Origin: a virus
Direction: 5' to 3' (one strand)
DNA: 39,226 nucleotides
Virus record (IMG/VR): IMGVR_UViG_3300034175_000015
Span: 1 to 39,226 of that record
In this document: in pieces, positions 8,699 to 16,386 of the stretch
How the letters are laid out: each line of letters starts with the position of its first letter
Numbering within the stretch: the stretch's first letter is position 1
The notes under the pieces: model-generated
The model's input: only the letters and a program-made list of their open reading frames with translations
Database searches by the model: none
Told to the model about the DNA's origin: nothing
Made by a program: the position numbers and the translations under genes

Positions 8699-10456
8699 AT
8701 GACTAGTAGTAAAATTGTAAAACACAACCAACCGTGTCCTGACACAATAACATGTGGTTCAAGTGATGCGTTACAAATTTATGAAGAAGGTACAGGCTTC
8801 TGTTGGTCTTGTTCGTCTTTCTTTAAGGCAGATGAAATCGAAGAAGGTGCAAAGAAACCTCGTCCGGAGGTAGCACCAGAAGCAGATGATGGAAACTCAA
8901 AGAAGCTTACAGTAGGTCAGATCAAAACCTTTCCTATACGAGGTTTTAAAGATAGAGGAATTCCACAAGAGATTTGTGAATTCTTTGATATTAAAGTTAG
9001 CTATGGTTCCAACGGTCAAATTGATACTCATTACTATCCACATGGTGAAGGTTACAATTGTAGACTTGTAGCTGATAAGAAATGGTTCAGTGTAGGTACT
9101 AAGACTAAACTCTTCGGTCAGGATAAGTTTAGTACAGGTGGTAAACGATTAGTTATCACAGAAGGTGAAATAGACGCTCTTACAGTTGCTTATGCGTCTT
9201 ATTCTAGATTTAATAAACGTATCTATCCAGTTGTTTCTATGGGTTCAGCTTCAAATCTCAAGATGCTGATTGAGAATAGAGAATGGATTAGATCGTTTGA
9301 AGAAGTAGTTCTTTGGTTTGATGCTGATGATGTTGGTGAGAAAGCTACAACAGAAGCAATCCGTATTGTAGGTTATGATAAAGTTCGAGTTGTCAAACAA
9401 CAGACTTTCAAAGATGCAAACGAGATTATTGTTCAGAAAGGCTTCACTGCTCTTCCTGAAGTATATCAAACTATTCTTGATGCAGAAACTTTCGTACCTT
9501 CAGGCATCATTACCAAAGATGCTCTGTGGGATCAACTTATAGAGTATAATGCAAAAGAATCTCTTCCTTACCCACCTTGTTTAGCTGGTGTAAATGCAAA
9601 GCTAAAAGGGAAGCGCGAAGGTGAGATTACTCTTTTGATATCTGGCACAGGGTCTGGTAAATCTACTATTCTTCGTGAAGATATGCTTGATACTCTTAAA
9701 AACACCCCAGATGACGTTAAGATTGGTGTGCTTTCTTTAGAAGAAGCACCAGCAGAGACTGCTAGGAAGCTAGCGGGTATGTATCTTAACAGGAATCCTG
9801 CAAATGAAGAAATTCCTATTGATGAACTCAAAGTTGGCTTTGACGCTGTCTTCGGTTCTGATCGTGTTGTCTTATTGGACCATCAAGGTTCTATCACCGA
9901 CAACTCTATCGTTGACCAGCTTGAGTATATGTGTCTCATTGGTTGTAAGTATATCTATATCGATCACATTACTATCTTGGTATCTGAAGGAGTGGATAAG
10001 CTGCAAGGAAATGAAGCACAAGATAAAATGATGAATGATCTTCTAAGGTTAGTGAAGAGACATCCTGTATGGATTGGTCTAATCTCGCATCTTAGAAAAG
10101 TCAACTCGGGTGCAACGTCCTTTGAACAAGGTCGATTACCTACTATGGACGATATCCGAGGTTCAGGTTCAATTAAACAGATTTCTTTCGACATCATCGC
10201 TTTCGCCAGAGATTTAATGGCAGAGGAAGAAAGTGAAAGAAACAAAATCAAAATGGCAGTACTAAAAGCCCGTTTCACTGGTCTAACTGGTGAAGTATTA
10301 GGTGCTGTCTACAATCAAGAGACTGGACGATTGTCTGCTATGAACGATGCAGACACAGTTGCTCCTAAAGAAGAGTCTTTCAAGCCCGTTAAACAAGAAC
10401 AAGCTTCGTTGGCGTCTACATGGCGTCCACCAGTGCCGAAGGAAGTGACTAATTAG
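8699..10456 (+). CDS. Bifunctional primase-helicase (T7 gp4-like)
   Basis: The start at ATG 8699 is set by AAGGAG at 8689-8694; an in-frame ATG at 8672 has no such site. The 585-residue product has an N-terminal zinc finger (C13, C19, C35, C38, with CGSSDA and GTGFCWSC), a TOPRIM primase core (VITEGEIDAL with E155; LWFDADDVG with D208 and D210) and a DnaB/RecA-type helicase domain with Walker A GTGSGKST at 316-323. TYMDHIT-like IYIDHITILVS and RGSGSIKQ further downstream fit the helicase motifs. It unwinds the fork and makes primers. It completes a T7-type replisome with the polymerase and SSB-like protein. Confidence 0.96.
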   Translation: MTSSKIVKHNQPCPDTITCGSSDALQIYEEGTGFCWSCSSFFKADEIEEGAKKPRPEVAPEADDGNSKKLTVGQIKTFPIRGFKDRGIPQEICEFFDIKVSYGSNGQIDTHYYPHGEGYNCRLVADKKWFSVGTKTKLFGQDKFSTGGKRLVITEGEIDALTVAYASYSRFNKRIYPVVSMGSASNLKMLIENREWIRSFEEVVLWFDADDVGEKATTEAIRIVGYDKVRVVKQQTFKDANEIIVQKGFTALPEVYQTILDAETFVPSGIITKDALWDQLIEYNAKESLPYPPCLAGVNAKLKGKREGEITLLISGTGSGKSTILREDMLDTLKNTPDDVKIGVLSLEEAPAETARKLAGMYLNRNPANEEIPIDELKVGFDAVFGSDRVVLLDHQGSITDNSIVDQLEYMCLIGCKYIYIDHITILVSEGVDKLQGNEAQDKMMNDLLRLVKRHPVWIGLISHLRKVNSGATSFEQGRLPTMDDIRGSGSIKQISFDIIAFARDLMAEEESERNKIKMAVLKARFTGLTGEVLGAVYNQETGRLSAMNDADTVAPKEESFKPVKQEQASLASTWRPPVPKEVTN

Positions 10457-10490
10457 TAATATTGAAACACCGTGGAGTTCGGTAGGTTAT

Positions 10491-12356
10491 TTGACCTATA
10501 AAAGAACTTATTCTCGTCCTATTGAAGAGTTGGGGCGGAATGAAGAATTCCCGGAGACTATCGACCGAATTTTAAACGCTTGTAAGACGCAATTGCATGT
10601 TGGCTTTTCACCTCTTGAAGAGGAGCGGTTACGTGAATATATGTTGGGACTTAAATGTTCTGTGGCAGGTCGTTTCCTTTGGCAACTTGGCACTACTACT
10701 GTGGACCGCTTGGGTCTTGCATCCTTGCAGAACTGTGCGTTCACCGTTGTTGATCACCCTGTACGTCCGTTCTGTTGGGCTATGGATATGCTTGCTCTTG
10801 GGAGTGGCGTTGGGTACAATATCCAAAAACACCATGTCGATAAATTACCTGCTGTAAGAACATGGTTTAAACCACCTACTAGAGTAGATGACGGTGGTGC
10901 AGACTTCATTATTCCTGATTCTCGGGAAGGTTGGGTTAAGTTTCTTGGTAAGACACTTAAAGCTGCTTTCTTGAGTGAACGACCTGAGAATGGTACATTT
11001 ACCTATTCAACGCAAGCAATTCGAGGCAAAGGCGAACCAATCAAAGGGTTCGGTGGGGTAGCCTCTGGGCCGACAGAGCTTGTGTGGGGAATAGACGAAA
11101 TATCGAAGATTTTACTTAGAAAAGCTGGTAAGCAGATCAAGCCGATTGATGCACTAGATATTATGAATATTATTGGATTTATCATTGTAGCCGGTAATGT
11201 CAGAAGAAGTGCGCAGTTAGCCATTGGTGACCCAGATGATGTTGAATACTTGCTTGCTAAAAGATGGGATTTGGGAACACTTCCTAAATGGCGAGCAATG
11301 TCTAATAATTCAGTAGCTTGCAATGATATTGGAGATTTACATGAACGATTCTGGGATGGTTACGAAGGCAAGGGAGAGCCTTACGGACTCATTAACCTCG
11401 AACTCAGCAGGGCTGTTGGTCGCCTTGGGGACTATGACTACGGCGATCCACGAGTTGAAGGCTATAATCCATGTGCCGAGCAGTCGCTCGAAGACAAAGA
11501 AACTTGTTGCTTAAGCGAAATTTACCTACCAATGATTGGTTCATTGGGTGAATTCTTAGATATTCTTGAGCTTAGTTATCGTATCAATAAACACTCTTTG
11601 ATGCTTCCATGTCATAATAAAGATACCGAAGCTGTTGTGCATAGAAATATGCGAATGGGCATTGGTATTACTGGTGTACTGCAAGCAACTCCAGAACAGT
11701 TAGATTGGTTAGATATCGGCTATAAACACATTCGTGAGTATGATCAGAAATACTCAGCGATTAGGCGCTTTAATGAATCAATTAAACTTACTACTATTAA
11801 ACCATCAGGTACCCTTAGCCTATTGCCAGGTGTTACTCCAGGTTGTCATCCTGGTTACGCTCGCTATATGATTAGGCGAATTACAATTGCAACCGAGCAT
11901 CCTCTTGTACAGGTGTGTCGTGACAATGGCTACAATATGGATTATAAGCTTAACATTGATGGTACCGAAGATTATGGTTCCATGGTGGTTGAGTTTCCAT
12001 TCTCGTACCCAGAAGGCACTACACTTGCTAAGGATATGACTGCACTTGATCAGCTTAATCTTATCAAAAGGCTACAGACCGAATGGTCCGATAATAGTGT
12101 GTCGTGCACTGTTTATTACAAGAAAGAAGAGATTCCGTTAATCCGTGAATATCTAGAAAAGCATTATAACACTTGCCATAAAAGCTTATCATTCCTATTA
12201 CATTCAGATCATGGGTTTGTACAAGCACCTTTTGAAGAAATTACGCAGGATGAATACGACAGACTTGTTGAAAAAACTAGGCTTATCAGCTCCATTGCAA
12301 GTGCCGAATTCGAAGGCTCTGATGAATGTGCGAGTGGTGTCTGCCCCGTTCGATAG
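10491..12356 (+). CDS. Class II (adenosylcobalamin-dependent) ribonucleoside-triphosphate reductase
   Basis: The product reduces ribonucleotides to deoxyribonucleotides using a B12-derived radical. It has LQNCAF (C82), YNPCAEQ (C328, radical site; E330), ETCC (C339/C340) and a C-terminal ECASGVCPVR (C613, C618) redox pair, as in the monomeric Lactobacillus-type enzyme. No ATG or GTG precedes the conserved region, so TTG 10491 is used here, with only GGTAGG upstream. The frame is open back to 10449, and the upstream codons read PWSSVGYLTYKRTY, which resembles the Lactobacillus enzyme's GKLGWVTYKRTY. The real start may therefore be a non-standard codon such as ATT 10461. The 3' end overlaps the next gene. 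Confidence 0.93.
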   Translation: MTYKRTYSRPIEELGRNEEFPETIDRILNACKTQLHVGFSPLEEERLREYMLGLKCSVAGRFLWQLGTTTVDRLGLASLQNCAFTVVDHPVRPFCWAMDMLALGSGVGYNIQKHHVDKLPAVRTWFKPPTRVDDGGADFIIPDSREGWVKFLGKTLKAAFLSERPENGTFTYSTQAIRGKGEPIKGFGGVASGPTELVWGIDEISKILLRKAGKQIKPIDALDIMNIIGFIIVAGNVRRSAQLAIGDPDDVEYLLAKRWDLGTLPKWRAMSNNSVACNDIGDLHERFWDGYEGKGEPYGLINLELSRAVGRLGDYDYGDPRVEGYNPCAEQSLEDKETCCLSEIYLPMIGSLGEFLDILELSYRINKHSLMLPCHNKDTEAVVHRNMRMGIGITGVLQATPEQLDWLDIGYKHIREYDQKYSAIRRFNESIKLTTIKPSGTLSLLPGVTPGCHPGYARYMIRRITIATEHPLVQVCRDNGYNMDYKLNIDGTEDYGSMVVEFPFSYPEGTTLAKDMTALDQLNLIKRLQTEWSDNSVSCTVYYKKEEIPLIREYLEKHYNTCHKSLSFLLHSDHGFVQAPFEEITQDEYDRLVEKTRLISSIASAEFEGSDECASGVCPVR

Positions 12357-12585
12357 AATTGGGATCATTGCTTGCAGAGACGGAACACTGATAGAAGTCT
12401 TCCTGCCAACATATGCTGATATTATTATGTCTGAACAACAATTATTAGCGTATCAAAAGCCTTATCTAATTTCACGTGTTATTAAAGTTGACGATAGACC
12501 AGTTTGCCTTGATGAAGTTTTGAAGTTATATTGGGATGAGGCAGTAGAAATACTAGCATTAATTAGAAAGCATTCAAAAGTATAA
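12322..12585 (+). CDS. Hypothetical protein overlapping the RNR gene
   Basis: The frame is open far into the RNR gene, but the likeliest start is ATG 12322, preceded by AAGG and overlapping RNR by 35 bases. That gives 87 residues. It contains DRIGIIACRDGTLIEVFLP and a C-terminal helical part DEVLKLYWDEAVEILALIRK. No family is recognised. An intrinsic terminator follows immediately, so this gene closes the replication/RNR transcription unit. Confidence 0.6.
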   Translation: MNVRVVSAPFDRIGIIACRDGTLIEVFLPTYADIIMSEQQLLAYQKPYLISRVIKVDDRPVCLDEVLKLYWDEAVEILALIRKHSKV

Positions 12586-12590
12586 ACCTA

Positions 12591-12623
12591 GGGGAACATG
12601 TAAAAGTGTTCCCCTTTTATTTT
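12591..12623 (+). terminator. Rho-independent terminator after the RNR unit
   Basis: GGGGAACA (12591-12598) pairs with TGTTCCCC (12607-12614), leaving an 8-base loop, and TTTTATTTT follows. This is a textbook intrinsic terminator for the unit ending at 12585. Confidence 0.88.
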
Positions 12624-12633
12624 GGAAAGAACG

Positions 12634-12840
12634 ATGGCAGACTTTTCAGCGAACGATTTATTCAAGAACCTACAGGGTTTCAAGAGTAAGTACGTTAAAG
12701 AAGATATGCAGGGTCGTGAGAATGATGTGACTATTCTATTGGAAATGTCGCATCTACTTGAGTTAGATTTAAAGTTTACGTTTAACCCTGTAAAAGAAGC
12801 CTCATTTGTGGGCTTCCATGCCCCAGGAAGTAAAGAATGA
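12634..12840 (+). CDS. Small hypothetical protein
   Basis: ATG 12634 follows GGAAAG at a suitable distance; an in-frame TTG at 12622 lies inside the terminator tail and is unlikely. The 68-residue product (MADFSANDLFKNLQGF at its start) has no membrane segment or recognised motif and ends in PGSKE. Its stop overlaps the following ATG (ATGA), so the two are probably translated together. Confidence 0.65.
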   Translation: MADFSANDLFKNLQGFKSKYVKEDMQGRENDVTILLEMSHLLELDLKFTFNPVKEASFVGFHAPGSKE

Positions 12841-12977
12841 AATATTTATTATTCCTACTATTAGCTGGTTGCGCAGTTGCAAAGCCAGAAACACCTAGCG
12901 GTTACAAAGAGCAGATGGTCTGTGTTCCACAAAACAGTGGTGATATGATCTGCTATGTTAAGGACCACAATGTTTAG
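12837..12977 (+). CDS. Small lipoprotein (46 residues)
   Basis: The ATG overlaps the preceding stop in ATGA and the 3' end overlaps the ligase start by 8 bases. The N-terminus MKYLLFLLLAGC is a classical lipoprotein signal with lipobox LAGC, predicting lipidation of C12 and a mature chain of 35 residues with two further cysteines (C29, C39). Such tiny lipoproteins in phages can be outer-membrane spanin subunits, but this one is not proline-rich and has no partner beside it, so the role is open. It supports a Gram-negative host. Confidence 0.65.
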   Translation: MKYLLFLLLAGCAVAKPETPSGYKEQMVCVPQNSGDMICYVKDHNV

Positions 12978-13866
12978 ACCACAACTTGCTGCTAGAGAAG
13001 ACCCAAAGACTTACCCTAACTATTTTAAAGAACTACAATTTCCTCTATTATGTTCACCTAAGCTTGATGGTATCCGTTGTATCATTTCAAGTGAACGTCA
13101 AGCGATGTCTAGGACTTGGAAACCAATTCCATCATTTCAGGTGCAACAAGATTTCTGTATTCAACCATTTCTTGATGGTGAACTAATAGAGGGTAAAGAA
13201 ACAGATGTAGACGTTTATAATCGTACACAGTCACATGTAATGTCAATGAACAAACCAGGTGATATACATTTTCATGTATTCGATTATTGTGACCCTGAAT
13301 GGTTAGATGTTCCATTTAGAATGCGATTAGCTAGAGCACAAATTATCTGTGAAAATCTACCTAACTACAAATTTGTTGAACACACTCTAGTTAATAATGT
13401 AGATGAACTACTTGAATTTGAAGGTAAATGCTTAGATGCTGGATTCGAAGGTGTCATCATGCGAGACCCTGAAGGACGTTATAAAAACGGACGAGGGACT
13501 TGGAAAGAAGGTCTCATCTACAAACTCAAGCGTTTCGCTGACGACGAAGGTGAAATTATTGGGTTTGTTGAACGACAGCAAAACACTAATGTCCAGACTA
13601 GAGACGCTCTCGGATATGCTGAACGATCCTCCGCCCAAGCAGGTAAAGTGGGAACTGGACTCCTTGGAAAATTCCTTGTTATCTATGATGGGAACACTAT
13701 TGAAGTTGCGCCAGGATGCTTGAATCATAATCAATTAGAAGAAATTTGGAATAACAAAGAGTATTATCTCAATCGTATTCTCAAGTTTCGTCACTTTCCA
13801 CATGGTGTTAAAGATAAACCACGCTTCCCTAGGTTTGTCGGATTTAGAGATAAAATTGACCTCTGA
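12970..13866 (+). CDS. ATP-dependent DNA ligase
   Basis: ATG 12970 has AAGGA six bases upstream, so it is preferred over the in-frame ATG at 12955. The 298-residue protein carries the adenylation motif SPKLDGIR with nucleophile K31, a motif III-like FHVFDYCDP, motif IV GFEGVIMRDPEGRY and motif V GLIYKLKRF. The C-terminal 100 residues form the OB-type domain. It seals nicks after replication, as T7 gp1.3 does, and its length is slightly below that of T7 ligase (359). Confidence 0.93.
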   Translation: MFRPQLAAREDPKTYPNYFKELQFPLLCSPKLDGIRCIISSERQAMSRTWKPIPSFQVQQDFCIQPFLDGELIEGKETDVDVYNRTQSHVMSMNKPGDIHFHVFDYCDPEWLDVPFRMRLARAQIICENLPNYKFVEHTLVNNVDELLEFEGKCLDAGFEGVIMRDPEGRYKNGRGTWKEGLIYKLKRFADDEGEIIGFVERQQNTNVQTRDALGYAERSSAQAGKVGTGLLGKFLVIYDGNTIEVAPGCLNHNQLEEIWNNKEYYLNRILKFRHFPHGVKDKPRFPRFVGFRDKIDL

Positions 13867-14089
13867 TGTAAGAGAACGTATTCGTGAGCTTGCTACAATA
13901 CTAAGGAAACAAGCTGTTGATATTCTTATGAGACAAGATGCTACTTATGCGAAATGCAATGGTGATATAGCTGTTTCTCAAACTAATATTGATATGGCCT
14001 TAGGTCTTATACGCAAAGCAAATGAGTTAGATGGGCTAAATGAAAGACATGACCTTCAAGGACTTGTTAAATCAAATGAAGATGCGTGA
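13802..14089 (+). CDS. Small helical hypothetical protein
   Basis: The frame is open from ATG 13802 inside the ligase gene, which has no visible ribosome binding site. TTG 13856, with weak TAGAG upstream and an 11-base overlap, is a plausible alternative start and would give 77 residues. The product is helical and charged (DVRERIRELATILRKQAVDILMRQ). Not recognised. It is the first of several small overlapping genes between ligase and the nucleotidyltransferase-like gene. Confidence 0.5.
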   Translation: MVLKINHASLGLSDLEIKLTSDVRERIRELATILRKQAVDILMRQDATYAKCNGDIAVSQTNIDMALGLIRKANELDGLNERHDLQGLVKSNEDA

Positions 14090-14222
14090 TTTGATGTTCG
14101 AGCTTAAGGGCGTGCCACCTGATGCTGTTGTAACTATCAATGGTAAAGCAGTCACTTCTTTGAGAATGAGTTATAATCAGCTTACAAATAAAGTTGAGAT
14201 AGAGATTAAATGCCCGGAATGA
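14040..14222 (+). CDS. Small hypothetical protein
   Basis: The open frame of 60 residues overlaps its upstream neighbour by 50 bases. Internal ATGs at 14049, 14076 and 14082 are possible starts, and none has a strong site. The C-terminal part GVPPDAVVTINGKAVTSLRMSYNQLTNKVEIEIK resembles a small all-beta fold. A similar design appears in the gene at 15064. Its stop overlaps the ATG at 14219. Real coding is likely from tight packing, but the start is uncertain. Confidence 0.5.
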   Translation: MKDMTFKDLLNQMKMRDLMFELKGVPPDAVVTINGKAVTSLRMSYNQLTNKVEIEIKCPE

Positions 14223-15064
14223 AAAAGAAATCAATCGAAGCAGTAATTTGCAAGAAGATTGATAATTGGTTGGAGTCAATCACAGATGTTAACGTACGTA
14301 GAATTGCTAAGGACAATTGTATTGTCTCTGGTGGTTGCATTGCTAGTATGTTGCTTGATGAAGAGATAAATGATTACGATATCTACTTCCGAACAAAAGA
14401 TGCAGCTATAAAGGTTGCACAATACTATATTGATACTTGGAAGACGTTAAATCCTAATGGTGTACGTCCTGAGATTAAAGAAACAAAGATTGTAAATATT
14501 CGCGGTGAAGACGAAGAACGTATTACAATCTTCGTCAAATCAAGCGGTACTGCAGGTGATGTAGAAGCACCTAAGAAAACAAAGGGTAAAAAGTTATGTT
14601 ATGACCCTGTGTTTCTTACAGACAATGCAATCACACTTACTGATAGAATTCAACTAGTAATTCGTTTCTTTGGAGAGCCTTCTCAAATTCATGATAATTA
14701 TGATTTCGTTCATGCTATGAATTACTATGAACGTCGTACTAATAAAGTGACTTTTCATCCTGAAGCTCTTGAAGCAATTCTAGCAAAGACGCTTGTTTAC
14801 AAAGGCTCACTATATCCTATCTGTTCGCTATTTCGAATCAGGAAGTTTGTTGAACGAGGCTGGCGCATTAGTGCTGGCGAAATGCTCAAGATTGTTTGGC
14901 AAGTTAGTGAACTCAATCTTCATGATTTCAATACTATTAGAGAACAATTAATCGGTGTTGATGTTAGTTATATGCTTGAATTGATTTCTAAGTTGAAAGC
15001 TAAAAATTTAGAAACAGTTGATTCTGCAATGATGACTAAACTTATCAATGAGTTGTACGAGTGA
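14219..15064 (+). CDS. Nucleotidyltransferase-like protein (Pol beta/CCA-type fold)
   Basis: I use ATG 14219, which overlaps the previous stop in ATGA; ATG 14210 is an alternative three codons upstream. The N-terminal half has VSGGCIASMLLDEEINDYDIYF, the pattern of a nucleotidyltransferase active site: a GG pair, then a D-x-D pair (D52 and D54 from this start). A later segment FGEPSQIHDNYDFVHAMNYYE and a helical C-terminus recall phage nucleotidyltransferase-like proteins. The substrate is unknown. tRNA repair is imaginable given the tRNA genes at 19.5-20.2 kb, but those encode CCA themselves. The next ATG overlaps its stop (TGATG). Confidence 0.6.
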   Translation: MKKKSIEAVICKKIDNWLESITDVNVRRIAKDNCIVSGGCIASMLLDEEINDYDIYFRTKDAAIKVAQYYIDTWKTLNPNGVRPEIKETKIVNIRGEDEERITIFVKSSGTAGDVEAPKKTKGKKLCYDPVFLTDNAITLTDRIQLVIRFFGEPSQIHDNYDFVHAMNYYERRTNKVTFHPEALEAILAKTLVYKGSLYPICSLFRIRKFVERGWRISAGEMLKIVWQVSELNLHDFNTIREQLIGVDVSYMLELISKLKAKNLETVDSAMMTKLINELYE

Positions 15065-15285
15065 TGACATTGATTGACGCACTTAGAGCAATCTATCCGT
15101 ATCTAGAGAAAATGAATCCTGAAGCAATTATTCGGATAAATGATTTAGATATCGAAAGAATGTCTATTGTGGTAAGTCAGCCTACGAAAGAGTATGAGCC
15201 AGGCGCATTTAGCTCTGATTTCGTAATACGTAAAATGGTTCCATTTGGACCACCTATTATAAAGATTACTCTTGATGCAACTTGA
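15064..15285 (+). CDS. Small hypothetical protein
   Basis: ATG 15064 shares its first base with the preceding stop (TGATG), and GTG 15061 is in frame as an alternative. The 73-residue protein begins with a helix (TLIDALRAIYPYLEKMNPEA) followed by strand-like IIRINDLDIERMSIVV, a layout reminiscent of the gene at 14040. No family is recognised. Confidence 0.58.
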   Translation: MTLIDALRAIYPYLEKMNPEAIIRINDLDIERMSIVVSQPTKEYEPGAFSSDFVIRKMVPFGPPIIKITLDAT

Positions 15286-15490
15286 TATAGGTAAACAATT
15301 TAAGACTCGTGATAATCAGCTTGCTGGTATCATTAAAGAAATTACACAAGACACCTTTGTTGATGTCGACGATAAGAAATATGTCGTATCAATCAATGGT
15401 AAATTACATTGGTGTTTTAGTAATGGTGCATTTCTATCAACAGGTAGCCCTCATCCATTGGATTTAGTAGAAGAATATGAAAAACCCTGA
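15275..15490 (+). CDS. Small protein related to the 19678/20613 accessory family
   Basis: ATG 15275 overlaps the preceding gene by 11 bases. The 71-residue product reads IGKQFKTRDNQLAGIIKEI, then SINGKLHWCFSNGAF and ends HPLDLVEEYEKP. This follows the plan of the proteins at 19678 and 20613 (N-terminal T-R-D-G strand, central strand with W, 'DL(I/V)E' end), a small beta-barrel-like accessory domain common in phages. Relationship is by eye and needs a profile comparison. Function unknown. Confidence 0.58.
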   Translation: MQLDIGKQFKTRDNQLAGIIKEITQDTFVDVDDKKYVVSINGKLHWCFSNGAFLSTGSPHPLDLVEEYEKP

Positions 15491-15779
15491 TGATTTAATT
15501 GCAAGACAAAATGCTAGATTGGCTGCAAGGGAGCCTAAGCTTCCTGAAAAGCTTTCTAATTTAGATCGTCTTCATCACATGATGAATTTCTCAGAACATG
15601 GTGCAATGGCTCAACTCTTCATTATGGAAGCCATTCGTTATTATTCGGAAATCAACATGCAAGTTGAAATAGATGAAAACGAAGTAGACAATAGAATCAT
15701 TCCCAAGCGTTTGTGGAGAGACGTCGCAATAGATATCAACCGACAGATCAACGAACATCTTGGAATTAAAAAGGATTAG
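15477..15779 (+). CDS. Hypothetical protein, helical
   Basis: The ATG at 15477 lies within the last codons of the previous gene. The 100-residue product is charged and largely helical (MKNPDDLIARQNARLAAREPKL; later HHMMNFSEHGAMAQLFIMEA and DVAIDINRQINEHL). It has no cysteines or membrane segment. Not recognised. Packing and length support coding. Confidence 0.6.
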   Translation: MKNPDDLIARQNARLAAREPKLPEKLSNLDRLHHMMNFSEHGAMAQLFIMEAIRYYSEINMQVEIDENEVDNRIIPKRLWRDVAIDINRQINEHLGIKKD

Positions 15780-15784
15780 AATTT

Positions 15785-16174
15785 ATGCCGACTTCTGTTT
15801 ATGCTACCTCATGGAGAAAAGTGATTGGAAGTTTCAGAAGTTCGCAAGGGCATTTGATTCCTCCACATATTAGAGAACAACTTTTCAAATACATTGTTGA
15901 AGGTGAAATTCCACCTAACCCTTTAAGAGCTCTCCTTGCAAATGATTTACCAACAGCGCTAAGCTCAGCTTGCAATGTGACTGAATCAACAAGGATCCCT
16001 GCTATTTGGGAATTCATTACAACACGCATGCCAACAGGTATGTGGCGTTCATATGAGAAGCTAGAAATCTTTTCTAAAGCAGCTAACATGCAATGGAGTC
16101 TCCAAACCAAGTATGAAGCTGGCCTAAGAAAAGCGCTAAAGAAGCTTAGTGAAGAACCAATTCTTCTTGATTGA
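15785..16174 (+). CDS. Hypothetical protein
   Basis: This 129-residue ORF starts 5 bases after the previous stop. It is a soluble helical protein (PPHIREQLFKYIVEGEIP; KAANMQWSLQTKYEAGLRKA) with one cysteine and no recognised motif. It is the last gene before the non-coding stretch 16175-16386, which holds a candidate structured RNA and a candidate promoter. Confidence 0.62.
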   Translation: MPTSVYATSWRKVIGSFRSSQGHLIPPHIREQLFKYIVEGEIPPNPLRALLANDLPTALSSACNVTESTRIPAIWEFITTRMPTGMWRSYEKLEIFSKAANMQWSLQTKYEAGLRKALKKLSEEPILLD

Positions 16175-16185
16175 GCTTTCTTAAA

Positions 16186-16280
16186 TTGGACGCTGGTGAG
16201 GCGTCATGGGCCGGATGAGGACGCTTTCCAAGTGCCGCGTCTCGCGCTGCCCGTATGGCTACAGCTTAGCCAGCGTCCAA
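16186..16280 (+). ncRNA. Candidate structured RNA, GC-rich, closed by an 11-bp stem
   Basis: TTGGACGCTGG (16186-16196) is perfectly complementary to CCAGCGTCCAA (16270-16280). Inside, AGGCGTC (16199-16205) pairs with GACGCTT (16220-16226) around a 14-base loop, and a CGCG-TCT-CGCG hairpin lies near 16236-16246. The loop CATGGGC (16205-16211) could pair with GCCC and ATG at 16249-16257, giving a pseudoknot. TGGCTA/TAGCCA (16256-16272) could form an alternative to the closing stem. The segment is far more GC-rich than its surroundings and lies just upstream of promoter copy 2. A 38-codon ORF (ATG 16206) overlaps it. I do not recognise an RNA class. Confidence 0.55.
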
Positions 16281-16307
16281 ATATCTGACGGGGAAACTAA
16301 AATCTCG

Positions 16308-16325
16308 AACCCGTTAACTTAACCC
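16308..16325 (+). promoter_or_regulatory. Candidate phage promoter, CCCGTTAnnTTAA family (copy 2)
   Basis: AACCCGTTAACTTAACCC lies 62 bases upstream of the gene at 16387 and matches copy 1 at 15 of 16 core positions. A TATAAT occurs at about 16346, but the sequence 17 bases before it has no -35 match, so a host sigma-70 promoter is a weaker explanation. Function is inferred from recurrence and position. Confidence 0.52.
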
Positions 16326-16386
16326 TTATATCTGAAACGAGCAGGTATAATTAACTAGACAAAACACATTAAGGACTACATTTTTT

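Noticed and set aside
12211-12321. Long N-terminal extension of the gene at 12322
   Set aside because: Starting at ATG 12211 would overlap the conserved C-terminus of RNR by 146 bases with no ribosome binding site.
16185-16300. Hammerhead or HDV-like ribozyme
   Set aside because: GATGAG and GGGGAAAC fragments are present, but the required hammerhead core order and the HDV double pseudoknot could not be drawn.
16206-16322. 38-codon ORF (ATG 16206) over the structured RNA
   Set aside because: GAGG does precede it, but the perfect 11-bp closing stem and high GC are better explained by an RNA. It is kept as an alternative, not annotated as a gene.
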